Below, in pieces: positions 54,159 through 64,000 of a stretch of 64,000 bases of DNA. The translations under genes and the position numbers were made by a program. Under the pieces are notes generated by a model. It was given only the letters and a program-made list of their open reading frames with translations. It had not been told where the DNA came from and did no database searches. The stretch is taken from the NCBI GenBank assembly GCA_002729495.1, contig PBYE01000032.1, forward strand, positions 62,001-126,000, written 5' to 3'. Numbering within the stretch: position 1 is the first letter of the stretch; every line of letters begins with the position of its first letter. Source of the stretch: Chromatiales bacterium. Lineage in GTDB: Bacteria > Pseudomonadota > Gammaproteobacteria > Steroidobacterales > GCA-2729495.

Positions 54159-56312
54159 ATGGATGTCACTCCCATAATTGACCCGTTAAACGACGCACAG
54201 CGCGATGCTGTCACCGCGCCGCAGGAACCGGTGCTTGTCGTTGCCGGCGCGGGCAGCGGCAAAACGCGGGTGCTCGTTCATCGCATCGCCTGGCTGGTGG
54301 AAGTCGAAGGTGTGTCTCCGCACGGCATTATGGCCGTAACCTTCACGAACAAGGCGGCGGCGGAAATGCGTGGGAGAGTTGAACAACTACTTAATATGCC
54401 GATCAGCAATCTCTGGATCGGGACCTTTCACGGGCTTGCGCATCGGTTGCTGCGCCGGCATGCAGAAGAAGTCGGGCTTCCGAAGTCCTTCCAGATACTC
54501 GACTCACAGGATCAGCAACGCATGATCCGGCGCATCATCAAGGACATGGAACTCGATGACTCCACCTGGGTAGCGCGCGAGGTGCAGTGGTTTATCAACA
54601 GTCAGAAAGACGAAGGGCTGCGCCCCGATAACCTGGATGCCCGCAACGATCATACGCGCGCGATGCTGATACGGCTGTACCGGGTTTACCAGGAAGCATG
54701 CGACCAGAAAGGACTGGTCGATTTTGGGGAATTGTTACTGCGCGCGCACGAACTGTGGCTGCGTAACCCAGACATACTAATGCAGTACCAAAGACGCTTC
54801 AGACATTTACTTGTCGATGAATTCCAGGACACGAACAGCGTGCAATACGCCTGGTTGCGCGTCCTTGCCGGAAATACAGGAACACTATTCGCAGTTGGTG
54901 ACGATGACCAGTCAATTTATCGCTGGCGCGGTGCACGAGTTGAAAATATGTTTCAGCTTAAGAAAGAATTCCCCGGCATGCGAGAAATCAAACTGGAACA
55001 GAATTATCGGTCGACCGCCACAATCCTGAATGCTGCCAATGCGATTATCGCCAACAACAATGATCGTCTTGGAAAAAACCTGTGGACTGATGGCAATGAC
55101 GGCGAGCAGATTAAACTTTACAACGCATACAACGAACGTGATGAAGCCGAGTTTGTGATCGCCCGTATCGAGGACTGGATAAGTGATGGAAATTTGCGTG
55201 CCGACGCGGCAGTGCTTTATCGTTCCAACGCACAGTCACGGGTTTTTGAAGAGCGGTTGCTGCAAAAACAGGTCCCCTACCGGGTCTATGGCGGACTCAG
55301 GTTCTTCGAGCGTGCCGAGATCAAGGATGCGCTCGCTTATTTGCGTCTGCTGGAAAACAGGGCCGACGATACTTCTTTCGAGAGGGTGGTAAACCTGCCA
55401 ACTCGTGGCATAGGTGCGCGGACACTGGGAGAAATACGTGAGTACGCACGCGCCAACTCCATATCGCTATGGGAGTCCGCAATAAGCAATGCGGGCGCGC
55501 AACTGAGTTCACGGGCGGGTACGGCCGTACACAGGTTTCTGGAGCTGGTCGAAAACCTGGCCCGGGAGACGAGCGAACTGCAGCTACATGAGCAGGTCGA
55601 TCATGTCATCGAGCGTAGCGAGCTACTGGCGCACTTCAAAAAGGACCGTGGAGAACAGGCTGAAACCAGGGTGGAGAACCTCGAGGAACTGGTGACTGCC
55701 GCGCAGTCCTTCGAGCCGGATGAACAGGATGAGCTGCCGCCGCTTGCCGCATTTTTATCACATGCTGCACTGGAGGCCGGTGAGGGACAGGCTGACAAGT
55801 GGGAAGACTGCGTGCAGCTCATGACATTACATTCGGCCAAGGGGCTCGAGTTTCCATTGGTTTTTATAGCTGGTATGGAAGAGGGCCTGTTTCCGCACAA
55901 GCGGTCCCTGAACGACCCCGGGGGCCTGGAGGAGGAACGTCGGCTCTGTTACGTCGGTGCCACGCGAGCAATGAACCAGCTCTACCTGAGCTACGCTGAA
56001 CAAAGACGGTTGCACGGGGTTGATAATTTTGCGCAGGCCTCGTGTTTCCTGGCCGAAATACCCACCGAATACATCGAGGAAGTACGGCCGAATATTAAGG
56101 TAAACCGGCCGGCCTTCCGGCGTGAAAACACGATAAAGGTAAATACGGAGCCCGGCATGAAACTAGGACAGCGTGTCAGGCATGGCAAGTTTGGCGAGGG
56201 CGTGGTGCTGAACTATGAAGGTACGGGCTCTCACGCCCGGGTACAGGTAAACTTCGAAGCCGCCGGTACCAAATGGCTGGTGATGTCCTATGCAAACCTC
56301 GAACTGATGTAA
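54159..56312 (+). CDS. uvrD: DNA helicase II
   Basis: 3'-5' SF1A helicase for nucleotide excision and mismatch repair. 717 aa: Walker A GAGSGKT, motif II DEFQDTN, motif III GDDDQSIYRWRGA, motif IV QNYRST, motif V TLHSAKGLEF and motif VI VGATRAM. The UvrD-type C-terminal tail (GQRVRHGKFGEGVV) is present, which argues for UvrD rather than Rep. Confidence 0.97.
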   Translation: MDVTPIIDPLNDAQRDAVTAPQEPVLVVAGAGSGKTRVLVHRIAWLVEVEGVSPHGIMAVTFTNKAAAEMRGRVEQLLNMPISNLWIGTFHGLAHRLLRRHAEEVGLPKSFQILDSQDQQRMIRRIIKDMELDDSTWVAREVQWFINSQKDEGLRPDNLDARNDHTRAMLIRLYRVYQEACDQKGLVDFGELLLRAHELWLRNPDILMQYQRRFRHLLVDEFQDTNSVQYAWLRVLAGNTGTLFAVGDDDQSIYRWRGARVENMFQLKKEFPGMREIKLEQNYRSTATILNAANAIIANNNDRLGKNLWTDGNDGEQIKLYNAYNERDEAEFVIARIEDWISDGNLRADAAVLYRSNAQSRVFEERLLQKQVPYRVYGGLRFFERAEIKDALAYLRLLENRADDTSFERVVNLPTRGIGARTLGEIREYARANSISLWESAISNAGAQLSSRAGTAVHRFLELVENLARETSELQLHEQVDHVIERSELLAHFKKDRGEQAETRVENLEELVTAAQSFEPDEQDELPPLAAFLSHAALEAGEGQADKWEDCVQLMTLHSAKGLEFPLVFIAGMEEGLFPHKRSLNDPGGLEEERRLCYVGATRAMNQLYLSYAEQRRLHGVDNFAQASCFLAEIPTEYIEEVRPNIKVNRPAFRRENTIKVNTEPGMKLGQRVRHGKFGEGVVLNYEGTGSHARVQVNFEAAGTKWLVMSYANLELM

Positions 56313-56345
56313 ACTACGCGTCGTCCAGGGATTCGATCCTCGTCC

Positions 56346-57713
56346 ATGAACATACTCATCCTCGGAGCCGGGCAGGTAGGTTCCAACGTTGCCTACCAAC
56401 TTGCCCGGGAAGAGGCCAACCAGGTCACCATTGTTGATATAGACCCCGGCGCTCTGCGCGAGCTCCAGGATCGCCTCGACGTACGTACCGTCGTGGGCCA
56501 CGTAGCCTATCCCGACGTACTCGAACGCGCAGGTGCAAAAAATGCCGACATGGTTATCGCGCTGACCAGCAGCGATGAACTCAACATGGTGGTCTGTCAG
56601 ATTGCCTACACGCTGTTTAATACGCCGACCAAAATCGCCCGGGTGCGTGCACCCGAGTACATCAACGCACCAAACCTGTTTCAGCAGGAAAATATGCCGG
56701 TTGATGTCTGCATCAGCCCGGAACAACTCGTTACAGAGCATATCGAACAACTGATTCGCTATCCCGGCGCTTTCCAGGTACTGGAGTTTGCTGACGGAAA
56801 AGTAAGGCTTGTCGGTGTACGTGCACACGACGGCGGACTCCTGGTTGGCCAGCAAATTCGGGCGCTGACTGATCATCTGCCGAATGTCGAGGCACGGGTC
56901 GCTGCAATCTATCGCAATGGCTACCCCATCCAGCCGGAAGGCGATACGCTGATCGAAGAAAATGATGAAGTCTTTTTTATTGCCGGCCGAAAAGATATAC
57001 GCGTCGTAATGAATGAGATACGTAAACTGGAAGAGCCCGTCCGTCGCGTTGTTATAGCCGGCGGCGGCAATATCGGTTACCGGCTAGCCAGTACACTTGA
57101 ACAGACCAACCAGGTAAAAATTATCGAGCGCTCACGCGACCGGGCCAGGGAACTGTCGGAACGGCTGGCCAGCTCTATTGTCCTTTACGGCGACGCGGCC
57201 GATGAAGCGCTGATGCTGGAAGAAAATGTTGATGGCGCCGATACATTTATAGCCGTGACGGATGCCGAGGAAGCCAACATCCTGGCATCCATGCTGGCTA
57301 AGCGGCTGGGCTGCAAAAAAGTCATGGCCCTCATTAATCGTCCCTCGTACGCGGAACTGGTTGAGAGCGGTGATATTGATATCGCCATTTCGCCCCGGCA
57401 AGTGACTATAGGCACCCTGCTGGCGCACGTGCGCCAGGGCGATGTTGTCAAAGTCCACGCGCTGCGGCGCGGGCGTGCTGAAGCGATCGAGACGATAGCC
57501 CATGGCGAACCCGGCAAATCCAAGGTCGTCGGGCATAGCATCGAAGATATCAAGCTACCTCCGGGCACGAGCATCAGTGCAATAGTCAGAGGTGACGACG
57601 TTATGCAGGCGCATCACGATACGGTGGTCGAGGAGAACGATCACCTGATTCTGTTTATGACGGACAGACGGCATGTCGATGACGTCGAACGGCTGTTCAA
57701 GTCAGGCACCTGA
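56346..57713 (+). CDS. trkA: Trk potassium uptake regulator TrkA
   Basis: Cytoplasmic NAD-binding gating ring of the Trk system. 455 aa made of two RCK_N/RCK_C repeats: Rossmann motifs at residue 5 (LILGAGQVGSNVA) and near 237 (VIAGGGNIGYRLA), each followed by a C-domain with IREG-like strands. It lies 18 bases upstream of trkH and 33 after uvrD. Confidence 0.97.
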   Translation: MNILILGAGQVGSNVAYQLAREEANQVTIVDIDPGALRELQDRLDVRTVVGHVAYPDVLERAGAKNADMVIALTSSDELNMVVCQIAYTLFNTPTKIARVRAPEYINAPNLFQQENMPVDVCISPEQLVTEHIEQLIRYPGAFQVLEFADGKVRLVGVRAHDGGLLVGQQIRALTDHLPNVEARVAAIYRNGYPIQPEGDTLIEENDEVFFIAGRKDIRVVMNEIRKLEEPVRRVVIAGGGNIGYRLASTLEQTNQVKIIERSRDRARELSERLASSIVLYGDAADEALMLEENVDGADTFIAVTDAEEANILASMLAKRLGCKKVMALINRPSYAELVESGDIDIAISPRQVTIGTLLAHVRQGDVVKVHALRRGRAEAIETIAHGEPGKSKVVGHSIEDIKLPPGTSISAIVRGDDVMQAHHDTVVEENDHLILFMTDRRHVDDVERLFKSGT

Positions 57714-57731
57714 ACGGGGCAATAAGGAATC

Positions 57732-59183
57732 ATGCGGCTAGCCGTAGTTCAGCGCATGCTCGGCTTGTTACTGATGATGTTCAGCATCACCATGCTCCCG
57801 CCCATTGCTATTTCCTGGCGCTACGAAGACGGCGCTTCCGGCGCTTTTTTACTTAGCTTCGGGTTAACCCTCTGTGCCGGTATCCTCATCTGGCTACCGG
57901 TACGCAAGCACCTCGAGGATCTGCGCCTGCGCGATGGCTTTCTGATCGTTGCTGCTTTCTGGTTCGGGCTCGGTAGTTTCGGCGCACTGCCGCTGATGCT
58001 TCTCGAGACCCCGAATATCAGCATCACCGATGCGGTGTTCGAATCGATGTCCGGCCTGACGACCACGGGTGCAACCGTGCTAACGGGGCTCGACAGCAAA
58101 GATATTTCGCTCCTGTACTACCGCCAGCAACTGCAATGGCTCGGGGGTATGGGCATTATCGTGCTAGCCGTCGCGGTACTACCGATGCTCGGCGTGGGCG
58201 GTATGCAGCTATACCGCGCCGAGATTGCCGGGCCTGTCAAAGATACGAAGCTGACGCCGCGAATTACCGAAACAGCCAAAGCGCTCTGGTATATCTACCT
58301 GGGGCTGACCATCGCTTGCGGCGCCGCCTATTACGGGGCAGGGATGAGTGGCTTCGATGCGCTATGTCACGCCTTCAGCACGGTGGCTATCGGCGGATTT
58401 TCGACACACGATGCCAGCATTGGATACTTCAACAGTACAAGGATAAACGGCGTCGCAATATTCTTCATGTTTGCGGCGGGAATTAATTTCTCACTCCATT
58501 TTCTTGCCTGGAGGGGCAAGAGCTTTATGGGCTACATAAGGGATTCCGAGTTTCGTGCATATGCCAAAGCCATGCTCGGTTTGTCGGTTGTAACCATTCT
58601 TTACCTGTTGCTGCAGGATGAATATGACACCCTTGAGGAAACCGTTAGCCAGGGTCTATTCCAGGTTGTATCCATAGCCACTACAACCGGATTTACAACA
58701 ACAGAGTTTTCGGCATGGCCAGGGGCGTTACCGGTACTCCTGATATTTGCAAGTTTCGTCGGTGCATGCGCCGGCTCAACCGGCGGCGGAATGAAAGTAA
58801 TGCGCTGCCTGTTGCTCTACCGCCAGGGTGTGCGCGAGATAAAACGATTGGTGCATCCAAACGCCGAGATACCAGTAAAACTCGGGGGTAACACCATTCC
58901 GACAAGGGTTATTGAATCGGTATGGGGATTCTTCGCGGTTTACGTCGCGGTATTTGTCGTAATGATGGTGATCATGCTGATAGATGGCGTGGACCAGGTC
59001 ACCGCTTTTTCTGCTGTCGCCGCATCACTTAACAACCTGGGCCCGGGCCTCGGTGAAGTAGCAGGTGGCTATGGCGGGCTCAGCGACCTGAGTAAATGGG
59101 TCTGTGTGATCTCCATGCTTTTAGGGCGTCTTGAAATTTTTACCCTGCTCGTACTCTTCTCCCCGACCTTCTGGGAACATTGA
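57732..59183 (+). CDS. trkH: Trk potassium transporter membrane subunit
   Basis: Potassium channel-like transporter, 483 aa, four M1-P-M2 repeats. Selectivity-filter glycines are visible in SGLTTTGATV, STVAIGGFSTH, ATTTGFTTT and SLNNLGPGL. Works with TrkA, encoded just upstream. Confidence 0.96.
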   Translation: MRLAVVQRMLGLLLMMFSITMLPPIAISWRYEDGASGAFLLSFGLTLCAGILIWLPVRKHLEDLRLRDGFLIVAAFWFGLGSFGALPLMLLETPNISITDAVFESMSGLTTTGATVLTGLDSKDISLLYYRQQLQWLGGMGIIVLAVAVLPMLGVGGMQLYRAEIAGPVKDTKLTPRITETAKALWYIYLGLTIACGAAYYGAGMSGFDALCHAFSTVAIGGFSTHDASIGYFNSTRINGVAIFFMFAAGINFSLHFLAWRGKSFMGYIRDSEFRAYAKAMLGLSVVTILYLLLQDEYDTLEETVSQGLFQVVSIATTTGFTTTEFSAWPGALPVLLIFASFVGACAGSTGGGMKVMRCLLLYRQGVREIKRLVHPNAEIPVKLGGNTIPTRVIESVWGFFAVYVAVFVVMMVIMLIDGVDQVTAFSAVAASLNNLGPGLGEVAGGYGGLSDLSKWVCVISMLLGRLEIFTLLVLFSPTFWEH

Positions 59184-59215
59184 GGCGCCCCAGCCTCACG
59201 ACCGGCCAAAAGAGC

Positions 59216-59746
59216 ATGATGCGCTTTGCGAACAAGTTGGAAAGTTTCGTGCGGACTATCGGGCGTGCTACGGCGGCTTTTGCCTTTATCATGGTCGTGC
59301 TCACCTGCATCATTGTTGTTGAGCGTTACTGGTTCAAAACCGGTTCAATCAGTCTGCAGGAATCGGTCACCTTCCTGCATGCCGCATTATTCATGTTGAC
59401 GGCGGCATATACGCTCGCGGCTGGCGACCACGTCCGCGTCGATATTTTCTACGGAGAGATGTCGCCACAAAAAAAGGCGATGGTTGACCTGCTTGGAACG
59501 CTACTGCTGTTGTTTCCGTTTTGTGGATTTCTCATCTGGTCCAGCTGGGATTTCGTCACTATCTCCTGGGATATTCGTGAAGCCTCCCAGGAAACCGGCG
59601 GGCTACCGTTTCCCTTCCCAGCCATAACAAAAAGCTTTATTCCGCTTACAGGGCTGCTCCTCATCATGCAGGGTGTTGTGATGTTGCTGAAATCGGCTAT
59701 AACACTGCGAACCGAAAGCACGGGCGGGGCTCCCGGGGCTCACTGA
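59216..59746 (+). CDS. dctQ: TRAP transporter small permease (DctQ)
   Basis: 176 aa from ATG at 59216 (an in-frame TTG at 59180 would overlap trkH). Four membrane helices with the DctQ-type QESVTFLHAALFMLTAAYTL and DHVRVDIFYG segments. Partner of the large permease two bases downstream. The substrate is unknown because the binding protein gene is not adjacent. Confidence 0.9.
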   Translation: MMRFANKLESFVRTIGRATAAFAFIMVVLTCIIVVERYWFKTGSISLQESVTFLHAALFMLTAAYTLAAGDHVRVDIFYGEMSPQKKAMVDLLGTLLLLFPFCGFLIWSSWDFVTISWDIREASQETGGLPFPFPAITKSFIPLTGLLLIMQGVVMLLKSAITLRTESTGGAPGAH

Positions 59747-59748
59747 AA

Positions 59749-61122
59749 ATGGCACTGGTCGCTTTTCTGATGTTTGCTGTCGTCGTGTGCGTATTACTCG
59801 CAGGTTACCCTGTGGCATTCAGCCTGGCAGGTACAGCGCTATTGTTTGCCCTGCTTGGAAGTCTGGCAGGTACTTTCGACCCAGTACTGCTCGAAACCAT
59901 GCCTAACCGGATCTTCGGGATAATGAATAACGTCACGCTTATAGCTGTGCCGTTGTTTGTGTTTATGGGTGTAACCCTCGAGCGCACCCATATTGCCGAA
60001 GACCTGCTGGAAACACTAAGCATGTTGATGGGGCGCCTGCGCGGGGGCTTAGGCATAGCCGTAACGCTGGTCGGCATGCTGATGGCAGCCAGTACCGGTA
60101 TCGTCGGTGCAACCGTGGTGACCATGGGCTTACTGTCGTTGCCAACCATGATGAGGCGCGGCTACGATCCCGGAATTGCGACTGGAACCATTACAGCTGC
60201 CGGAACGCTCGGGCAGATTATTCCTCCGTCGATAATTCTGGTCCTGCTCGGTGACGTGTTGTCGTCTGCTTATCAGCAAGCTCAGCTACAGCAGGGAATT
60301 TTCCAGGTTGATACGGTAACGGTTGGCGACCTGTTCATCGGTGCGCTCATCCCCGGCCTGATGCTTGTCGGCTTCTACATCGTGTACCTGGTTGTCGTAG
60401 CGCTGACCCGGCCTTCCAGCATGCCGGCCTGGCAGGAAAGGACGGACGAGAGTGCAACATCAAGCGTACTGATGCGTATCCTTAAGGCGCTGCTACCTGC
60501 GCTCGTGTTGATCCTCGCAGTACTCGGATCAATTATCGCGGGCATCGCAACGCCGACTGAGGCGGCCGGGGTCGGAGCGCTGGGCGCTTTGTTGCTGGCC
60601 AGTTTGCGCGGCCAGATGACAACGCGGCGCCTTTATGAAATTTGTAAAAATACGGCCAGGTTTACAAGCATGGTGTTCCTGATACTGCTGGGGGCCTCGA
60701 TGTTTTCACTGGTATTCCGCGGCTACGGCGGTGACGAGGCGATACAGAATTTTCTCAGCAGTCTGCCGGGCGGAAAGGTAACCGCAATACTTGTGGTTAT
60801 GCTGGTTATGTTCCTGATGGGCTTTGTACTGGATTTTATAGAAATCACTTTTGTGGTCGTACCCATCGTAGGCCCCGCATTACTCGCTATGGATATAAAT
60901 CCGATATGGCTCGGTATCATGATTGCGATCAACCTGCAGACATCCTTCCTGACGCCGCCTTTCGGATTTGCACTTTTTTATCTGCGCGGAGTAGCACCGC
61001 CGGAAATAAAAACCACCGATATCTATCGAGGTGTTATTCCATTCGTGGTGATCCAGTTATTTGCGCTGCTGTTGATTGCGCTTTGGCCAGGACTTGCAAC
61101 GTGGTTGCCTGAACAGTTCTAG
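59749..61122 (+). CDS. dctM: TRAP transporter large permease (DctM)
   Basis: 457-aa sodium-coupled carrier subunit with about twelve membrane helices. The conserved segments are AASTGIVGATVVTMG, LGQIIPPSIILVLLGD, TPTEAAGVGA and SFLTPPFGFALFY. Works with DctQ and an external DctP-type binding protein that is not in this window. Confidence 0.93.
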   Translation: MALVAFLMFAVVVCVLLAGYPVAFSLAGTALLFALLGSLAGTFDPVLLETMPNRIFGIMNNVTLIAVPLFVFMGVTLERTHIAEDLLETLSMLMGRLRGGLGIAVTLVGMLMAASTGIVGATVVTMGLLSLPTMMRRGYDPGIATGTITAAGTLGQIIPPSIILVLLGDVLSSAYQQAQLQQGIFQVDTVTVGDLFIGALIPGLMLVGFYIVYLVVVALTRPSSMPAWQERTDESATSSVLMRILKALLPALVLILAVLGSIIAGIATPTEAAGVGALGALLLASLRGQMTTRRLYEICKNTARFTSMVFLILLGASMFSLVFRGYGGDEAIQNFLSSLPGGKVTAILVVMLVMFLMGFVLDFIEITFVVVPIVGPALLAMDINPIWLGIMIAINLQTSFLTPPFGFALFYLRGVAPPEIKTTDIYRGVIPFVVIQLFALLLIALWPGLATWLPEQF

Positions 61123-61330
61123 CGGCCCGTTAAAAATGCCTCAGACGGCATGATCCGGCGTTTAGAATCGACTCAGCCGCTCCCGCCCGTCCCTGGGCTC
61201 CGCGGCATTCGGACATCCTGTCCAGCACGGTGCGTACACAACCAGTACATGAGAATTGTAGGCCGATCCTTGCCTCGCACTCGCCTGGGGCTTTTTCAAA
61301 CAGCGAATTGGTTACGGCGCAAGCGCTTGA

Positions 61331-61993
61331 TTAACGAGTTGGGGTAACCCGTGCGTCGAATATGGTGCCCAGCACGAGTGTGCGACCTTCCTGTGCCAGT
61401 GCTGCGTTCGGTCCGCCCATGTAATCACGACAGCGGCTTTGGGCAACTTCCGCGATGGTTTCTGCGCTTTCCTTCAGGCTAGTGTATTTGCGAGCCTGGT
61501 CTTCCATGCAATCGAGATACACTCTTTGATCCGGGGTCCATGAAGTCGGCGTACCGGCTGCCCGCGTGATCGGAGCCGCGGCCGGCCGGGGAACGGCTGC
61601 ACCAATAGTTGCGGCCGGGGATAGCTGAGACTGTTGCTGACGGGTTATCACCATAAGCGCTATTTCATTCCTGGCGCGATCATCCATTAGTTCTACCGAC
61701 TCATTGAGCTTGTCCTTTATCATCATGAACTGCGCATCCAGGAATTCCGACTGGGCAGCTTTATAATCATCAAGCGCCGCGGTGCAGTTGTTGCGGGCAA
61801 CATCGACGATAAAACCAGCATCTGCACTGTTCACCAGGAATTTCTCTGCCTCACGCGTCACACATCCCACGTAGGTATTAGCTTTATTCCGGGCCGCCCG
61901 ATCAAGTTGTGCCAGCTCCTGGTCATTGGTTGTGAACTGGGCACAACCAGCCAGCAACGATATCCCCATAATTAGCCATGTATTTTTTTTCAT
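61331..61993 (-). CDS. Lipoprotein with two cysteine-paired modules
   Basis: 220 aa from ATG at 61993 (GGGAG upstream). Signal peptide ending in the lipobox LLAGC. Two homologous parts: TYVGCVTREAEKF...VARNNC (about 40-70) and VYLDCMEDQARKY...VAQSRC (about 160-195). Each has a Cys-x(25-30)-Cys frame that could form a disulfide between two helices. Between them is a helical stretch and an Ala/Pro linker. No known family was recognised; periplasmic or outer-membrane location is expected. Convergent with dctM across 208 bases in which nothing clear was seen. Confidence 0.8.
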   Translation of the reverse strand: MKKNTWLIMGISLLAGCAQFTTNDQELAQLDRAARNKANTYVGCVTREAEKFLVNSADAGFIVDVARNNCTAALDDYKAAQSEFLDAQFMMIKDKLNESVELMDDRARNEIALMVITRQQQSQLSPAATIGAAVPRPAAAPITRAAGTPTSWTPDQRVYLDCMEDQARKYTSLKESAETIAEVAQSRCRDYMGGPNAALAQEGRTLVLGTIFDARVTPTR

Positions 61994-62112
61994 GAGTCTC
62001 CCACCGACTTGTTTATGCTTATTTTTGCATCCGAAACGGCTTTTCATTATCTTATCGAGCGCCCGCTTGACCCGCGCAGTATAGCCTCATCCTGAATCTA
62101 TCGCTGCACCGC

Positions 62113-63120
62113 TTATGTAGCCAGGTGGCAGGCAACCTCGTGTTCTGTGCCGGGCTGAGCCTCCCTGAGCTTAGGCACCTCCGTTTTACAACGGTCGGTT
62201 GCAACCGGGCAGCGCGGATGAAACGGGCAGCCCGCGGGCGGGCTCATGGGCGATGGAACATCACCTTCGAGAACCGGCCGCGGCGACTTGCTCGTCGGGT
62301 CCGGAACCGGGATAGACGACAGCAGCGCCCTGGTATAAGGATGCTTCGGTGATGAAAAAATTTTATCAGCTGTCGCGTGCTCGACAAACCTGCCCAGGTA
62401 CATGACCGCAACCTCATCGCTGATGTGCCGGATGACAGCAAGGTCATGCGAAATAAACAAAAATGCTATTCCCAGCTCTGCCTGCAGCATTGTGACCAGG
62501 TTCAGTACCTGTGACTGAACTGACACATCGAGTGCAGAAACCGGTTCATCCGCAACAATGAACCGGGGATTCAGGGCCAGCGCGCGGGCAATTCCTATGC
62601 GCTGGCGCTGGCCACCCGAAAACTCATGCGGATAACGATTCAGCGCATTGCTACGCAGGCCAACAACCTCCAATAGTTCTTCCACCCGTTGCCTGCGTTC
62701 CCTCGTATTGCCGATACGATGCACATCAAGTGGTTCGCGCACAATTTGCGCAACGGTCCGGCGCGGACTCAGCGATGCAAACGGATCCTGAAAAATGATC
62801 TGCATGTCTTTCCTGCGGGCAACCAATGCCTGCCGCGAAAGACCTGCAAGAGGCAAGCCGTCTAGCAGCACGTCTCCGGCTGTCGGCGATTGCAGGTTTA
62901 AAATAGCGCGGCCCAGTGTCGATTTACCACATCCCGACTCACCCACCAGCCCCAGCGTGCGCCCACTGTCCAGTTCGAAACTAACCCCGTCGACAGCCCG
63001 GACCTGCTGTTGAACGCCTCGGAGCCAGCCGCCGTGCACCGGAAAATATTTCTTTAGTCCGCGCACCTGTAACAGCGTGCCGGTGTCGCTCCGTGCCGGA
63101 ACTTCAGGCGTTTGGTTCAT
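62113..63120 (-). CDS. oppF: Oligopeptide ABC importer ATPase OppF
   Basis: 335 aa from ATG at 63120; the longer frame to 63348 lies inside oppD and is unlikely. Walker [10 protein letters not shown], signature FSGGQRQR, Walker [13 protein letters not shown], and the oligopeptide-type C-terminal extension with clustered cysteines ([14 protein letters not shown]) seen in Opp/Dpp ATPases. The start overlaps the oppD stop by 17 bases. Peptide or nickel specificity is not decidable here. Confidence 0.93.
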   Translation of the reverse strand: MNQTPEVPARSDTGTLLQVRGLKKYFPVHGGWLRGVQQQVRAVDGVSFELDSGRTLGLVGESGCGKSTLGRAILNLQSPTAGDVLLDGLPLAGLSRQALVARRKDMQIIFQDPFASLSPRRTVAQIVREPLDVHRIGNTRERRQRVEELLEVVGLRSNALNRYPHEFSGGQRQRIGIARALALNPRFIVADEPVSALDVSVQSQVLNLVTMLQAELGIAFLFISHDLAVIRHISDEVAVMYLGRFVEHATADKIFSSPKHPYTRALLSSIPVPDPTSKSPRPVLEGDVPSPMSPPAGCPFHPRCPVATDRCKTEVPKLREAQPGTEHEVACHLAT

Positions 63121-64000
63121 AACAGGCGACCGATGTTTGGGTGGACTGCAGCAGCTCAAGCCGCGGTGATTTCTGCCGGCAACGGTCACGTACCCTGGAG
63201 CAACGTTCTGCGAAAGCACAGCCCTGCGGCAAATGCAGAAGATCGGGCACCATACCGGGAATGACCGGCAACACTTCCTGCCTCTCGTCCGTGACACGCG
63301 GTATAGATGCCAGCAGGCCGGCAGTATAAGGATGCCTTGGTGAGGCAAACAGCGCTTCTATAGAACTCCGCTCAACGATACGGCCACAATACATCACGAC
63401 GGCTTGCTGACAGGTTTCGGCCACGACACCAAGATCATGCGTAATGAGGATCATCGCCATACCGAACTCTTTCTGCAGACGCACAACCTGTTCAAGCACC
63501 TGCGCCTGCGTTGTGACGTCAAGCGCGGTGGTAGGTTCGTCGGCTACCAGCAGTTTTGGCCCACATGACAACGCCATTGCGATCATGACTCGCTGACGCA
63601 TGCCTCCCGAAAGCTGGTGCGGATAATCATCCACTCTTCCGGCCGGCTCCGGAATCCCTACCTTGGCAAGCATCTCGATAGCAGTCGAATGTGCCTGCCT
63701 GCGTGTCAACTTCTGGTGCCGCTGTAAAACGTCGCGCATCTGGCTGCCGATACGGAACACGGGATTCAGTGCGGTCATCGGCTCCTGGAAAATCATCGAG
63801 ATCTGGCTGCCACGTATTTCCCGCAAGCCGGTCTCGTCCATGCTGACCAGATCACTACCGTCAAACATTATGCTGCCGGACGCTATGCGCCCCGGCGGCG
63901 ACGGCACCAAGCCCAGCATTGATAAACCGGTTACCGTCTTGCCGCAACCGGACTCGCCTACCAGCCCGAGCGTCTCTCCCGGGTGTATATCGAAACTAAC
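63104..64000 (-). CDS. oppD: Oligopeptide ABC importer ATPase OppD (5' end outside window)
   Basis: The frame is open to the window edge and runs through [17 protein letters not shown], so the gene starts beyond 64000. Visible: Walker [10 protein letters not shown]-loop [12 protein letters not shown], signature LSGGMRQR, Walker [13 protein letters not shown] and the oligopeptide C-terminal cysteines ([14 protein letters not shown]). Partner of oppF; permease and binding-protein genes presumably lie beyond the edge. Confidence 0.93.
   Translation of the reverse strand, partial: VSFDIHPGETLGLVGESGCGKTVTGLSMLGLVPSPPGRIASGSIMFDGSDLVSMDETGLREIRGSQISMIFQEPMTALNPVFRIGSQMRDVLQRHQKLTRRQAHSTAIEMLAKVGIPEPAGRVDDYPHQLSGGMRQRVMIAMALSCGPKLLVADEPTTALDVTTQAQVLEQVVRLQKEFGMAMILITHDLGVVAETCQQAVVMYCGRIVERSSIEALFASPRHPYTAGLLASIPRVTDERQEVLPVIPGMVPDLLHLPQGCAFAERCSRVRDRCRQKSPRLELLQSTQTSVACYEPNA

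Noticed and set aside
63120-63348. 76-codon N-terminal extension of oppF
   Set aside because: It lies within oppD, is cysteine-rich and unlike any transporter ATPase; the ATG at 63120 gives a normal N-terminus.

Overview
The window reads as part of a gammaproteobacterial chromosome. The evidence is gene order rather than any single gene: mrcA divergent from pilMNOPQ with aroK-aroB behind it, gmk-rpoZ-spoT-ridA-recG, ubiC-ubiA, rdgB-rph-yicC, and ybbA/ybbP divergent from tesA. The organism appears aerobic (citrate synthase, heme A synthase), makes type IV pili, and makes its own tryptophan, ubiquinone and biotin. No phage, insertion sequence, CRISPR array, rRNA or convincing tRNA was seen. The genus cannot be fixed from this sequence.

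Left part (1-29 kb, mostly minus strand). A complete unsplit trpEGDCFBA operon fills 1-6.7 kb. In front of it are a promoter, a leader peptide with three consecutive Trp codons and an intrinsic attenuator, so transcription attenuation control can be read directly. Next come an SLC13-type carrier, a phosphoenolpyruvate carboxylase homologue whose active-site loops are altered, and a D-2-hydroxyacid dehydrogenase 18 bases behind it. An NTF2-like secreted protein, a Nudix hydrolase, the YbbA/YbbP exporter and TesA follow. After pyrF, dgt and aroB-aroK, a large Ig-repeat lipoprotein gene sits between aroK and pilQ in an otherwise conserved locus, then pilQPONM.

Middle (29-43 kb). mrcA, a nucleotidyltransferase-like protein, gltA, rpmE and hemW-rdgB-rph-PP2C lead to a switch in dominant strand near 38.7 kb. 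Between rpmE and hemW is a 0.4-kb AT-rich gap with three exact TTATNCACA DnaA boxes, a possible replication origin or DnaA-titration site. From yicC onward nearly everything is on the plus strand. The gmk-rpoZ segment is unusual. A palindrome-rich repeat was inserted in frame at the end of gmk, leaving a second gmk-like tail downstream. An inverted copy of this repeat lies just after rpoZ, a REP pair lies between, and the omega subunit has a long acidic tail with an exact 48-base tandem duplication. A comparable spare 3' end lies behind pyrF.

Right part (43-64 kb, mostly plus strand). spoT, ridA, recG, ubiC and ubiA are followed by comF (minus), bioB with a good sigma70 promoter, bioC, heme A synthase, an unrecognised membrane-anchored protein, uvrD, trkA-trkH (potassium uptake) and dctQM (TRAP carrier without its binding protein). 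A two-module cysteine lipoprotein and the ATPases of an oligopeptide ABC importer (oppF, and oppD cut by the window end) close the window on the minus strand.
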